Positions 33,885 to 42,806 of a stretch of 64,000 nt of DNA are shown in pieces. Each line of letters starts with the position of its first letter. Position 1 is the first letter of the stretch. This DNA comes from an uncultured Ulvibacter sp. (GTDB taxonomy: Bacteria; Bacteroidota; Bacteroidia; Flavobacteriales; Flavobacteriaceae). Where the stretch lies: positions 1 to 64,000 of the forward strand of contig CALIAF010000004.1 of NCBI GenBank assembly GCA_938041335.1, in the 5' to 3' direction. The notes below the pieces were generated by a model, which saw nothing but the letters and a program-made list of their open reading frames with translations, was not told the DNA's origin and searched no databases. The position numbers and the translations under genes are program-made.

Positions 33885-36443
33885 TCAAAATTGAATCTTC
33901 TCTAATTCACTTAAATACGTCTCGCCAACTGGTATTTTATTATCTTTTATAAACACCCAATTTCTCCCTTTACTTGATACTTGGTCTATTCTAATAATAT
34001 AAGAGCGATGTATTCGTAAATATTCTAACGCATCTGGAGTCGTTGCAATAAAATCACCAATTTTACAACGAATCGTGTAGGTCTTATCTTTTGTTGAAAT
34101 ATCTAAATAATTACCTTCTGATTTTACATACAAAATAGTTCTACTTGGGATTTTAAAATCTTCTCCATTAGATCTAAAATAGTAAAACCGTTCTTTTCTC
34201 TTTAAACGCTTAATAGATAATCTAATTAGCTCTCTAATAATGGCTTGATCATACGTAAGCACTCGAATTTTAAAAAATAGATAAACCAGACCAGAGAATA
34301 GAATGGCGCAAATACCATAGAACCACCAACTTTTCCAGAATGGGGGTTGTATTTGAAAATCATAATTTATAAAATGATTACTAACAGAATTTGAGACTTT
34401 AGCTTTGGCTTGAAAAGTATATTTTCCTGGGGATAACGATGGGAAACTAATGTTTCTATACTTTGAAGATTTCCATACGGTATCAACTTCTTTTAATCGA
34501 TATAAATAGTCAATATTACCTGCGTTTTTATGAGATATTGCTTGAAGGGTAAAGTCTATTGTATTCTGATTGTGTTTTAATTTTGTGTCATAGCCAAAGA
34601 TTGAGTTAGAATTTGCTGTAACATCATCAAGAGTTAATGATAAGATTTCTGACACTGCTTTTTCTTCTAAAACTTCCTTTTTAAAATAGCATAACCCTTT
34701 CTTTGTTGCTACCCAAACTGTATCATTAATAATTTCAATATCATCTATGTCATTGCTTAATAAGCCATCGGCTTTAGTGATCGTAGTAACATCATATCTA
34801 TTATTAGATGTAAAAGCAATTCTATTTAACCCCGCATTGGAACAGGCCCAAATAGTAGAGTCATTTTCTATATGTATTTCACTTATAATGTTATTAGTAA
34901 GACCATGTTTTTTATTAATCGTATATATACTATCACCGTAAACGATAACTCCAGCTCCCTGTGTTGCCATATATACAGTATTGGTTTCTTTATTAAGATC
35001 TATATCATCTATTCTTAGTTTTAAACTTTTAATGGGGTGATACGCTTTTACAGAATCATCTTTTTGAATATGCAAACCTGATGAAGTACCTATTAATAAT
35101 TCGCCGTTATACATACATATATCTTGAATTTTATAATCAATTTCAAAATACTTAATACTATCATTTATTATTTTATAATATCTGTTATTGGTAGATGACA
35201 TTAATGGATGCCCTATATGTTCCGGAAGCTTATTGGCACCAACATAATATGATGTTTGTGTTGTATAATTGACAAAATTAGCATCACTATAACCATATAG
35301 GTGATTATTTATAGGATCAAATTCAACGATAGCATTATGATCATTTGATCCTTTGTACAATGTATTTAGTTTATTATTCGAAATATTTGCAATATCGCCA
35401 TTACTTAAACCAGCATATAAGCTATTCTTATTATCTTTTACTAAAGAGGATATATGTTCTTCAGAAAAGGCCTTTATGTCTGGGTTTTTAATGTAGAATA
35501 TACCATCATCTAGAGTACTAAACCAGTAACTCCCTTCTCGGTCTATTAATAAACTAGTAACGGATTTTTTGGGTAAAAATGTTTCTAGAATTGTTCCTGA
35601 TACATCTCTAATTACAGCCCCCCTGTTATAATAACCCACTAAAAATGAATGATCATTAACACGCTTAATACCAGTTGTTTTTAGTTCGGTTTCATAATAC
35701 CTAATATCAACACTTTTTGAGACAAGGCCTAGTTTTGCACCAATAAAAATGGATTGTTCTCTATTTAAGATAGCGAGATCCATTCTAGGAGTAGGGAAAT
35801 TTTCTGGAGGAAGCACCACTACTTCATCTGTTGATTTGTAATCATTGCAAAGAGAAAAAAATAATTTTTCTCTAGTGTGAATACCTATACTAGCACTTTG
35901 ATTTTCTCCTAATTGATCAGCACTTATATCATAATCAAAATGTTTTATTAAATCACCTTCTTTTGTAATCTCGATAAAACCACAAACTCCATAGCCCCCA
36001 ATAAATACGGTATCATTCTCATCAATAACAATACTCTTAATAAGACTACTCGAATTCAATTGTTCTTTTAAAATAGTATTGTACTTAAACGCTGTAAAGC
36101 CATCAAATTCTTCATTAAAATAAAAAAGACTTTGACTATAATATCCATAGAACCATACTTGCCCATTTTCTTGAGGGAAGAAATCTAAAATCGTATTGTC
36201 TGGCAAACCATCTTGAGTGGTAAAGTTTTCAAATTCGTACCCATTATATCGTGACAGCCCTTTATCTGTTGCAAACCAAATGTAGCCTTGTTTGTCTTGA
36301 TATATATCATAAATTTCAGAGCTTGGCAAACCATCATCTACGCCAAAATGGGTGTAAATATGCGTTTGCGAATAGCTTGTTTGAACAATAAAAAACAGGG
36401 CTAATATGTAGTAGTATACCTTCAAAGAAAATGATTTAGGCAA
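33885..36443 (-). CDS. Two-component-propeller sensor with LytTR DNA-binding output
   Basis: 852 residues. A signal peptide or leader helix is followed by a long periplasmic beta-propeller region with Reg_prop repeats (YDIYQDKQGYIWFATDKGLSRY, NGQVWFYG, VNDTVWVATKKGLCYF), then a Y_Y_Y domain (YRLKEVDTVWKSSKY, LSPGKYTFQAKAK), one membrane helix near 715-735 and a C-terminal LytTR domain (TILYVKSEGNYLDISTKD, RIHRSYIIRI). It lacks the histidine kinase found in classical hybrid two-component systems, so it would couple a periplasmic signal to DNA binding in one membrane protein. It is divergent from the LRR surface gene, the likely target (inference). Confidence 0.85.
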   Translation of the reverse strand: MPKSFSLKVYYYILALFFIVQTSYSQTHIYTHFGVDDGLPSSEIYDIYQDKQGYIWFATDKGLSRYNGYEFENFTTQDGLPDNTILDFFPQENGQVWFYGYYSQSLFYFNEEFDGFTAFKYNTILKEQLNSSSLIKSIVIDENDTVFIGGYGVCGFIEITKEGDLIKHFDYDISADQLGENQSASIGIHTREKLFFSLCNDYKSTDEVVVLPPENFPTPRMDLAILNREQSIFIGAKLGLVSKSVDIRYYETELKTTGIKRVNDHSFLVGYYNRGAVIRDVSGTILETFLPKKSVTSLLIDREGSYWFSTLDDGIFYIKNPDIKAFSEEHISSLVKDNKNSLYAGLSNGDIANISNNKLNTLYKGSNDHNAIVEFDPINNHLYGYSDANFVNYTTQTSYYVGANKLPEHIGHPLMSSTNNRYYKIINDSIKYFEIDYKIQDICMYNGELLIGTSSGLHIQKDDSVKAYHPIKSLKLRIDDIDLNKETNTVYMATQGAGVIVYGDSIYTINKKHGLTNNIISEIHIENDSTIWACSNAGLNRIAFTSNNRYDVTTITKADGLLSNDIDDIEIINDTVWVATKKGLCYFKKEVLEEKAVSEILSLTLDDVTANSNSIFGYDTKLKHNQNTIDFTLQAISHKNAGNIDYLYRLKEVDTVWKSSKYRNISFPSLSPGKYTFQAKAKVSNSVSNHFINYDFQIQPPFWKSWWFYGICAILFSGLVYLFFKIRVLTYDQAIIRELIRLSIKRLKRKERFYYFRSNGEDFKIPSRTILYVKSEGNYLDISTKDKTYTIRCKIGDFIATTPDALEYLRIHRSYIIRIDQVSSKGRNWVFIKDNKIPVGETYLSELEKIQF

Positions 36444-36692
36444 ATGTAATGGTATTTAAAATAGGGCTGATAATTACTGTTCTGTGTTCATCACTTTTAT
36501 AGACCTGTTTATCACAATCTCCATAATAACGGTGTTTAAGGAGGCTAAATAATCATTTTTTAAATTTAACTAATCAATTATTCATTCTATCACTTTTTTC
36601 TATGGTGTTCGTCACAAACCTACTTTTTGATGTTTTTTCTTACAATTCTAAGTCTAGTTTTGGTTTAAAATAATATTAAAACAAATTTAATT

Positions 36693-38906
36693 ATGAAAAA
36701 GAACTTACTTATTTTATTTGCCCTATTTATAACTGCTATAGGGTATTCTCAGTCTTTTACGGAAAATTTTATTACGTATAATGTACAGAATAATACCCAA
36801 CTTAATAAAGTGCTAATTTCTGATTATGATATAGCAGGGGGACCTATAGTTAACATTCCCGCTACGGTTACTAATGGCGGTGTAACTTATAGTGTCACAA
36901 TTATTTATAACGGTGCTTTTGCGCAAAAGCAATTAACCAGTGTTACCATACCAAATACGGTAACCGAAATATGGGCTAGCGCTTTTGGTTGGAATCAATT
37001 AACAACGGTAGTAATTCCGGACTCTGTTACGTCTTTATATGCTGGTGCATTTCAAAGTAATCAATTAACTAGTGTTACGCTGCCAGAAAACTTAACAACT
37101 ATTGGTAATGATTCGTTTAAAAACAATCTATTAACAAGTGTTACTATTCCATCTTCTGTGAACGATATTCAAGAAGAAGCATTTAGAAATAACGTTTTAA
37201 CTAGTGTTACTATTCCAAATACGGTAACAAGTTTAGGCACTTCAACTTTTGCAAATAATCAATTAACAAGTGTTACTATTTCTAATGGTTTAACAACCAT
37301 TGGGAATTCAGTTTTTAGAAGTAACCCATTAACAAGTGTTACTATTCCAAGTTCTGTAACTAGTATAGGTGATAGTGCTTTTCGCGATAATCAATTAACG
37401 ACTGTTAACTTTTCAAATGGCCTATTAAGTATTGATTTTGGAGCCTTTCTTAATAATCAAATAACAAGTATTACATTTCCTGATAGTATTACATCTATTG
37501 GCACCTCTTCTTTTTTTGATAATCAAATAACAAGTGTAATAATTCCTGATAGCGTAACAAACATTGGTAATTTTGCCTTTCTAGAAAATCAATTAACTAG
37601 TGTTACTCTTGGTAATAATGTTGGGAACATTGGAGATAGGGCTTTTAACGATAATCAATTAACGAATATTACCATTCCAAGTAGCGTTACGACTATTGGC
37701 GATAGAGCATTTAAAAATAATCCATTAACAAGTGTGGTGTCAGAAGCAATGATTCCACCTACAATCACAACAGGAGGGTTCAATGATGCTTTTAGTGAAG
37801 ATCGTAGTAGTATTCAATTAACAATACCAGCCAATACATTAGGAGCTTATGTTACAGATACAGGAGCTTTATGGACTGGTTTTAATAGCGTTACAGAAGA
37901 CTTTCAAGTAGGCAATAATTTTGTGAGCGATTTTATTACTTATGAACTCACAACAGCTACAACCATTTCTGCAATAGACTATGACACTGCTGGCGGTGCT
38001 GTGGTTGATGTTCCTGCTACAAAAATAAACGGTGTGCTTACCTATGATGTAACTCAAGTAGGCGATTTTGCTTTTGCAAGTAATTCCTTAACAGAAGCGA
38101 CACTAGCAAGCAGTATCACAAACATAGGCCAGCAAGCCTTTGTTGATAATGAAATAGCAAGTATCACAATTCCTGATGGAGTTACAAACATTGGTCAAGG
38201 TGCTTTTGCGCTTAATAACCTTACCATTATCGTGACTCCAGATAGTGTAACTAGTATAGGAGATAGCGCTTTTGAGAGCAATTCAATCGCTAGTGCAACA
38301 CTGCCTAATACGCTTACAACAATAGGCAATAACGTGTTCACTAATAATAGTTTAACAAGTATCACTATTCCAGATACTGTAACAAGTATAGGTATTGGTG
38401 CTTTTTATGAAAATCAATTAACTAGTATTACCATACCTGAAAATGTTAGCACTATTGGAGCTAGTGCTTTTGGCGACAACCTACTTACAACAGTAACAAC
38501 TGAAGCTATAATACCCCCTACCATAACGACCACTGGCAACGCTACTGATACTTTTGGCGATGATCGCAATACTATAGATTTATTTATTCCAGGTGGGACG
38601 TATGATGCCTATGTGACAGATACTGGCGCTTTATGGACCGGTTTTAATTCTGTGACAGATCCATTTTTAGGTACTTCGGATGTCTCTTTGTTAAATGATT
38701 TAGTACTTATAAATACTTCGGAAATGTTACAAATCATTACCAATGGTACTGCAACATTACAAAGGTATCAGGTCTTTAATATTTCCGGAGCACTCGTAAA
38801 AGAAGGAACTGATCCTTCTGTTGAAATTAGTAATCTATCTAACGGGTTCTATGTCATAGCACTAACATTTGACACAGGCTCAATTATTAAAAAGTTTGCT
38901 AAATAA
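36693..38906 (+). CDS. BspA-type leucine-rich-repeat surface protein with T9SS tail
   Basis: 737 residues with a signal peptide (ITAIGYSQ). Two matching modules follow. Module 1 has an entry segment (FITYNVQNNTQ...), 12 LRR_5 repeats of 22 residues each such as LTSVTIPSSVTSIGDSAFRD, and a cap with LGAYVTDTGALWTGFNS. Module 2 (from about residue 412) has the same entry (DFITYELTTAT...), 6 repeats and the same cap (DAYVTDTGALWTGFNS). A type A T9SS sorting domain (ISNLSNGFYVIALTFDTGS) closes the protein. BspA-like LRR proteins bind host or matrix proteins; this one is probably an adhesin. It is divergent from the propeller/LytTR gene. Confidence 0.85.
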   Translation: MKKNLLILFALFITAIGYSQSFTENFITYNVQNNTQLNKVLISDYDIAGGPIVNIPATVTNGGVTYSVTIIYNGAFAQKQLTSVTIPNTVTEIWASAFGWNQLTTVVIPDSVTSLYAGAFQSNQLTSVTLPENLTTIGNDSFKNNLLTSVTIPSSVNDIQEEAFRNNVLTSVTIPNTVTSLGTSTFANNQLTSVTISNGLTTIGNSVFRSNPLTSVTIPSSVTSIGDSAFRDNQLTTVNFSNGLLSIDFGAFLNNQITSITFPDSITSIGTSSFFDNQITSVIIPDSVTNIGNFAFLENQLTSVTLGNNVGNIGDRAFNDNQLTNITIPSSVTTIGDRAFKNNPLTSVVSEAMIPPTITTGGFNDAFSEDRSSIQLTIPANTLGAYVTDTGALWTGFNSVTEDFQVGNNFVSDFITYELTTATTISAIDYDTAGGAVVDVPATKINGVLTYDVTQVGDFAFASNSLTEATLASSITNIGQQAFVDNEIASITIPDGVTNIGQGAFALNNLTIIVTPDSVTSIGDSAFESNSIASATLPNTLTTIGNNVFTNNSLTSITIPDTVTSIGIGAFYENQLTSITIPENVSTIGASAFGDNLLTTVTTEAIIPPTITTTGNATDTFGDDRNTIDLFIPGGTYDAYVTDTGALWTGFNSVTDPFLGTSDVSLLNDLVLINTSEMLQIITNGTATLQRYQVFNISGALVKEGTDPSVEISNLSNGFYVIALTFDTGSIIKKFAK

Positions 38907-38919
38907 AAACAAAATATAC

Positions 38920-38965
38920 AATCCAGAGATAGTACATTTTGGGGAAGGTGTACTATAGCTGGATT
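38920..38965 (+). terminator. Large stem-loop after the LRR gene
   Basis: A 17-base arm (38920-38936, AATCCAGAGATAGTACA) pairs with 38949-38965 at 15 of 17 positions, loop of 12. No strong T-run follows, so it may be an mRNA-stabilising hairpin rather than a terminator. Confidence 0.45.
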
Positions 38966-38993
38966 AAGTAATACAGCAATTAAAACAAATACC

Positions 38994-39560
38994 ATGAAAA
39001 AAATACAAATAGTAATAGCGGTCATTTACATCGCCACACTAACATCTTGTGGAGGTGGATCGAGCCATCAGGCAGCCACTGCCGAAGGATTTACAGCTAT
39101 TGAACAAGCGTTAAAAAGCAAATTTGGTGATGATGCCTATTACACAGATCTATCTGTTACATACAATGCTTCTGTTGGAAATATTATAGGAGTAACCGTT
39201 ACAGAAGACCCAGCATCCTTACAAATGGGACAATGGAATGAAATGCAAGGCACTTGGACACAAAACTCAGATATCACTCTTGAAATTCCCAAAGGAACCA
39301 ATGCAGAAGAGTATATGTTTCAGTTAAACGACAATATCAATCTCACCAAATTAGGAGGATTAATTGAGACATCAAGTAAAAAGCTAACCCTCGAAAAAAA
39401 TATTGAGCATCCAACTTTGGCTATTGCCTATATATCTTTTCCAGATAATGGAGACATCGCAAAAGCCAATTATAATATCAAATTAAAGCCAGAAAACGGA
39501 GGCACTTCTTTTAATTTCTCTTATTCGCTAAATGGAGCGTTAATTGAAATGGATTACTAA
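38994..39560 (+). CDS. Small lipoprotein in the surface-gene block
   Basis: 188 residues. Lipobox LTSCGGGSS (Cys at 19). The mature part is mixed alpha/beta (FTAIEQALKSKFGDDAYY, GNIIGVTVTEDPASL) without a recognised domain, membrane segment or repeat. It lies between the LRR gene and the 17-residue-repeat gene, all on the plus strand, and ends 52 bases before the latter. It may be an envelope partner of one of them. Unknown function. Confidence 0.65.
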   Translation: MKKIQIVIAVIYIATLTSCGGGSSHQAATAEGFTAIEQALKSKFGDDAYYTDLSVTYNASVGNIIGVTVTEDPASLQMGQWNEMQGTWTQNSDITLEIPKGTNAEEYMFQLNDNINLTKLGGLIETSSKKLTLEKNIEHPTLAIAYISFPDNGDIAKANYNIKLKPENGGTSFNFSYSLNGALIEMDY

Positions 39561-39612
39561 GCATCAAAAGCAAAATTATAAATACTCAATTTGATTATTA
39601 TAAAGCACCTCT

Positions 39613-42129
39613 ATGGAAAAGGCACATCATACTAAAAGACTTTCTAATTTTATTAGCGTGGTACTATTGGTATCCCTTTTTGGATGTGATGCATACGGGC
39701 AAGTAGGTATCAATACCATTGACCCTCAGGCTTCTTTAGATATTAGAGCTTCAAACCAATCTACACCTTCAAATACAGATGGAATTTTAATACCAAAAAT
39801 AGATAGTTTCCCAACTGTAAACCCCTCTGCTAGTCAAAATGGAATGCTCGTTTTTTTAACATCAGATAATGTTTTTTATTATTGGGAGAATAGCACAACT
39901 ACTTGGATCGCTCTAGCTTCAGGAGGAAATGTAGATCGAGTAAATGATTTAGTTGATGGCAAAAGCGATCTGGATGGCACAGAAAATGGTTCCTCGGTGT
40001 TTTTAGGAATAAATGCAGGTGCGAATGATGATGCTACAGATAATAGAAATGTTGGTTTCGGTTTTGAAGCTTTAACTTCTAACACAACTGGGAGTAACAA
40101 TTTAGCAAGCGGTTACCGCTCCTTAAATGCAAATACTACAGGTAATGATAATATAGCCATTGGATTAGAATCTTTATCTTCTAATACAGCAGGATGGTAT
40201 AACTTGGCAATTGGTAATTATTCTTTGTTTTCTTCAACTGCAGGATTTCATAATATTGCAATAGGTCGCTCTACTTTATACACTAATACAACAGGCGGAA
40301 GCAATGTAGCAATCGGTAATGCGGCTTTACAAAGCAATACAACAGGGGATCTTAATATAGCGATTGGCTACCTTTCGTTGTTTGCTAATACAACCGGAAA
40401 TAGCAACGTAGCCAATGGTTCTGAATCTTTGTCTTCTAATACAACTGGTTTTCATAATTTGGCAATAGGGCATCGTTCTTTATGGTCTAATACAACAGGT
40501 GAGGGTAATCTAGCATTTGGCGTGAACTCTTTAAGAGATAATACCACTGGTATTTATAACATAGCTAGAGGATCTGCATCTTTGCATAACAACACGACAG
40601 GTAATTACAATATAGCAACGGGTCAGTCTGCTTTATATAATAATACAACAGGTGATAATAACATAGCAAATGGGTATCAATCTTTATATAATAATACAAC
40701 AGCCGATAACAATATAGCAGATGGGTATCAATCTTTGCAAAATAATACAACAGGTGCCAGTAACATAGCCACTGGATATCAATCTTTGCGACATAACACG
40801 ACAGGTTCTAATAATATAGCTACTGGAAATCAATCTTTACAAGCTAATACAACAGGTGTACATAATATAGCTAGTGGTTCTCAATCTTTATACACCAACA
40901 CTTCTGGCAGTAATAACATAGCAACCGGGAATCAAACTTTGCGACTTAATACCACAGGTAGTAATAACACGGCCAATGGTGATAGCGCTTTACGCACTAA
41001 TACAACAGGTGATAATAACATAGCGACTGGATATCAATCTTTATATTCTAATACAACAGGTAGTACTAATATAGCACACGGAGATAGGTCTTTACGCACA
41101 AATTCCATTGGTAGTAATAATATAGCAACTGGCTCTCAATCTTTATTTTCTAATGTTAATGGCAGTTATAATATTGCACAAGGCTTTGAACCTTTGTTTA
41201 ATAATATATCTGGTTGGAATAATGTAGCAGTTGGTTTTAAATCTTTACATGCAAATACTACGGGCTCTAACAATATTGCATATGGACTTTTTTCCTTAAA
41301 CAGTAATACTACAGGGAGTAACAATATAGCCATAGGTTCTCAATCTTTACAAAATAATACAATAGGTAGTAATAACATAGCCATTGGTTATCAAGCAGGT
41401 ACTAATGAAGTAGGAGACAATAAATTATATATAGAAAACACATGGAATAATGCAGATAGTGCTTTAGTTTATGGCGAATTTGATACTGACATCATTAGGT
41501 TTAATGGAGCAATAGAAGTTGGTGTACCCGGAGATTCAAGTTATTTAGAAATTTCAAATTTAGGTAGTAATAATTTAGGTTTAGATGGAAATATAATACC
41601 AGTATCAGGATCAGCTTCAGGCTTTGATTTAGGCAATAATAATGCTGCAGAACATTGGGATGATGTCGTTGGAAATAGTCTCATCACTTTTTCAGATAGA
41701 AGCACAAAAAACAATATCAAATTGCTAGAATACGGTCTTTCAGAAATCATGAAACTCAAACCGGTTACCTATCAATATAAAAAAGAAATAAGCCCTAATG
41801 ACAGAACAAGAATAGGTTTAATTGCCCAAGATGTAGAAAAAATAGTACCAGAAGTAGTTATTACAGAAGACGTTGATTTTAATACCGTAACAGGAGAGGT
41901 AGTTCGTGAAAAGTCAGATATAAAAGCAATGGCCTATTTAGAATTACTCCCTGTTCTAATCAAGGCAGTGCAAGAACAACAGGAAATGATTAAGAAACAA
42001 CAGGATGAAATGGAAAGGCAAATACTAATCGTTAAAACCCAAAACACCAAAATCGAATACTTAGAATCACAGCTTAAAAAACAACAACAGGAAATTGACG
42101 CTATTAAAAAACTTTTAAAAAAATCGTAA
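39613..42129 (+). CDS. Repeat fibre protein with endosialidase-type chaperone domain
   Basis: 838 residues. The N terminus is hydrophobic and can be read either as a lipoprotein (SLFGC) or as a signal peptide cut after YGQ before VGINTIDPQASLDI, a common opening of flavobacterial surface proteins. Residues 145-586 are 26 uninterrupted 17-residue repeats of type NNIATGYQSLYSNTTGS, close to trimeric autotransporter head repeats. A linker leads to a Peptidase_S74 (endosialidase intramolecular chaperone) domain, SDRSTKNNIKLLEYGLSEIM...RIGLIAQDVEKIVPEVV, and a final coiled coil from about 785. S74 domains trimerise and often cut themselves off; a trimeric beta-roll fibre on the surface is inferred. 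No T9SS tail. Confidence 0.82.
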   Translation: MEKAHHTKRLSNFISVVLLVSLFGCDAYGQVGINTIDPQASLDIRASNQSTPSNTDGILIPKIDSFPTVNPSASQNGMLVFLTSDNVFYYWENSTTTWIALASGGNVDRVNDLVDGKSDLDGTENGSSVFLGINAGANDDATDNRNVGFGFEALTSNTTGSNNLASGYRSLNANTTGNDNIAIGLESLSSNTAGWYNLAIGNYSLFSSTAGFHNIAIGRSTLYTNTTGGSNVAIGNAALQSNTTGDLNIAIGYLSLFANTTGNSNVANGSESLSSNTTGFHNLAIGHRSLWSNTTGEGNLAFGVNSLRDNTTGIYNIARGSASLHNNTTGNYNIATGQSALYNNTTGDNNIANGYQSLYNNTTADNNIADGYQSLQNNTTGASNIATGYQSLRHNTTGSNNIATGNQSLQANTTGVHNIASGSQSLYTNTSGSNNIATGNQTLRLNTTGSNNTANGDSALRTNTTGDNNIATGYQSLYSNTTGSTNIAHGDRSLRTNSIGSNNIATGSQSLFSNVNGSYNIAQGFEPLFNNISGWNNVAVGFKSLHANTTGSNNIAYGLFSLNSNTTGSNNIAIGSQSLQNNTIGSNNIAIGYQAGTNEVGDNKLYIENTWNNADSALVYGEFDTDIIRFNGAIEVGVPGDSSYLEISNLGSNNLGLDGNIIPVSGSASGFDLGNNNAAEHWDDVVGNSLITFSDRSTKNNIKLLEYGLSEIMKLKPVTYQYKKEISPNDRTRIGLIAQDVEKIVPEVVITEDVDFNTVTGEVVREKSDIKAMAYLELLPVLIKAVQEQQEMIKKQQDEMERQILIVKTQNTKIEYLESQLKKQQQEIDAIKKLLKKS
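40045..41416 (+). repeat. 51-bp coding tandem repeat, 26 full units and one partial
   Basis: The 17-residue repeat is coded by 26 units of exactly 51 bases from 40045 to 41370 without any insertion or deletion, then a partial unit. The consensus is N-[NH]-[IL]-A-x-G-x-x-[SA]-L-x-x-N-T-T-G-[SD]. Sequence between units varies at the DNA level, so expansion is old or under protein-level selection. Confidence 0.9.
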
Positions 42130-42400
42130 AGCGGTCGATGCGTTGAGTTATTTTTAGTTTCCAATTAAATGTTTCAAATAATCTCATTAAAATAAGAACG
42201 TTCTAAAACAATAAAAAACAACTAAACATCAATTTTAGTTTTAGTCATTTCGCTGTCATTACAGACACTTATTTTTCACAGAAGAAGGCTATAGACAATA
42301 TAAAAAACGAATAACTAAGGCATCAAGAGAATGACACTACCAAAGTCAAGTTATTAAACATCCTTTCCTCCAGTTTCTCGAGCTTTAACTACAAAAGCTC

Positions 42401-42650
42401 CGAAGAAAAACTCAAAAAGCAAATAGTTTAGCAAAACAATTGAATCATAAAAAAGGGGATGCAAAAAGCTTTTTAAGGTTAGGTATTCAACATCAAAAAA
42501 ATCAGAATTGGATGAAGCTGAAGCATTGACCTGAAAGCGCTTAAACGATAGTAAGAAATAAACGATCAAGCTGCTATTGACGCTTCACACACTAATTTGG
42601 GTAATGTAGCACATTATAACAAAGTTTTGAATTCTAGTAAAAAAAACAAC
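42401..42650 (+). pseudogene. Decayed tetratricopeptide-repeat protein
   Basis: Three reading frames in succession spell a plausible TPR sequence. From 42404 in one frame the translation includes QKANSLAKQLNHKKGDAKSF and LGIQHQKNQNW; from 42508 in a second frame it reads LDEAEALT, then a stop, then KRLNDSKK; from 42558 in a third it reads INDQAAIDASHTNLGNVAHY. This order (A-K-Q-L, L-G-x-x-H, D-E-A-E-A-L, L-G-N-V-A) is that of consecutive TPR helices. At least two frameshifts and several stops show it is dead. It runs in frame into the mnmE 3'-end remnant. Confidence 0.55.
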
Positions 42651-42653
42651 AAT

Positions 42654-42695
42654 TTGCTGGGTACTATTTTTGCACACTTTTGTGTTGGGAAGTAG
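42654..42695 (+). repeat. Degenerate copy of the mnmE 3' end (attR-like)
   Basis: TTGCTGGGTACTATTTTTGC and the following bases code LLGTIFAHFCVGK-stop, against LLGNIFANFCIGK-stop in mnmE. DNA identity is 34 of 42, protein identity 10 of 13. The core 18 bases (42678-42695) match the mnmE core at 14 of 18. It is separated from mnmE by 10.5 kb of accessory genes. Confidence 0.6.
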
Positions 42696-42806
42696 ATAAA
42701 AACTGCGCTGCCCACTTCCTTATTGTTTTATAACTTTAACAAATCTCTATATTTACAGAATATGTTGTGTGTCGCATTGCGAACAAACTCATCTTAACAA
42801 ACGTGT

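Larger units (their letters stand above)
42130..42806. other. Long gene-poor stretch at the end of the surface block
   Basis: 677 bases without an intact gene. It holds a frameshifted TPR-protein remnant (about 42401-42650), the second mnmE 3'-end copy (42654-42695), and a promoter-like TATATTTA (about 42749) before the DUF2339 gene. The first 270 bases show no recognisable feature; an in-frame reading into the TPR remnant exists but carries several stops. Confidence 0.55.

Noticed and set aside
36759-38640. Minus-strand genes opposite the LRR gene
   Set aside because: Short readings lie on the complement of coding repeats and have no start-context or family support.
40045-41416. CRISPR-like array
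   Set aside because: The period is 51 bases with no constant-repeat/variable-spacer structure and it is in frame in a signal-bearing protein; it codes a protein repeat.
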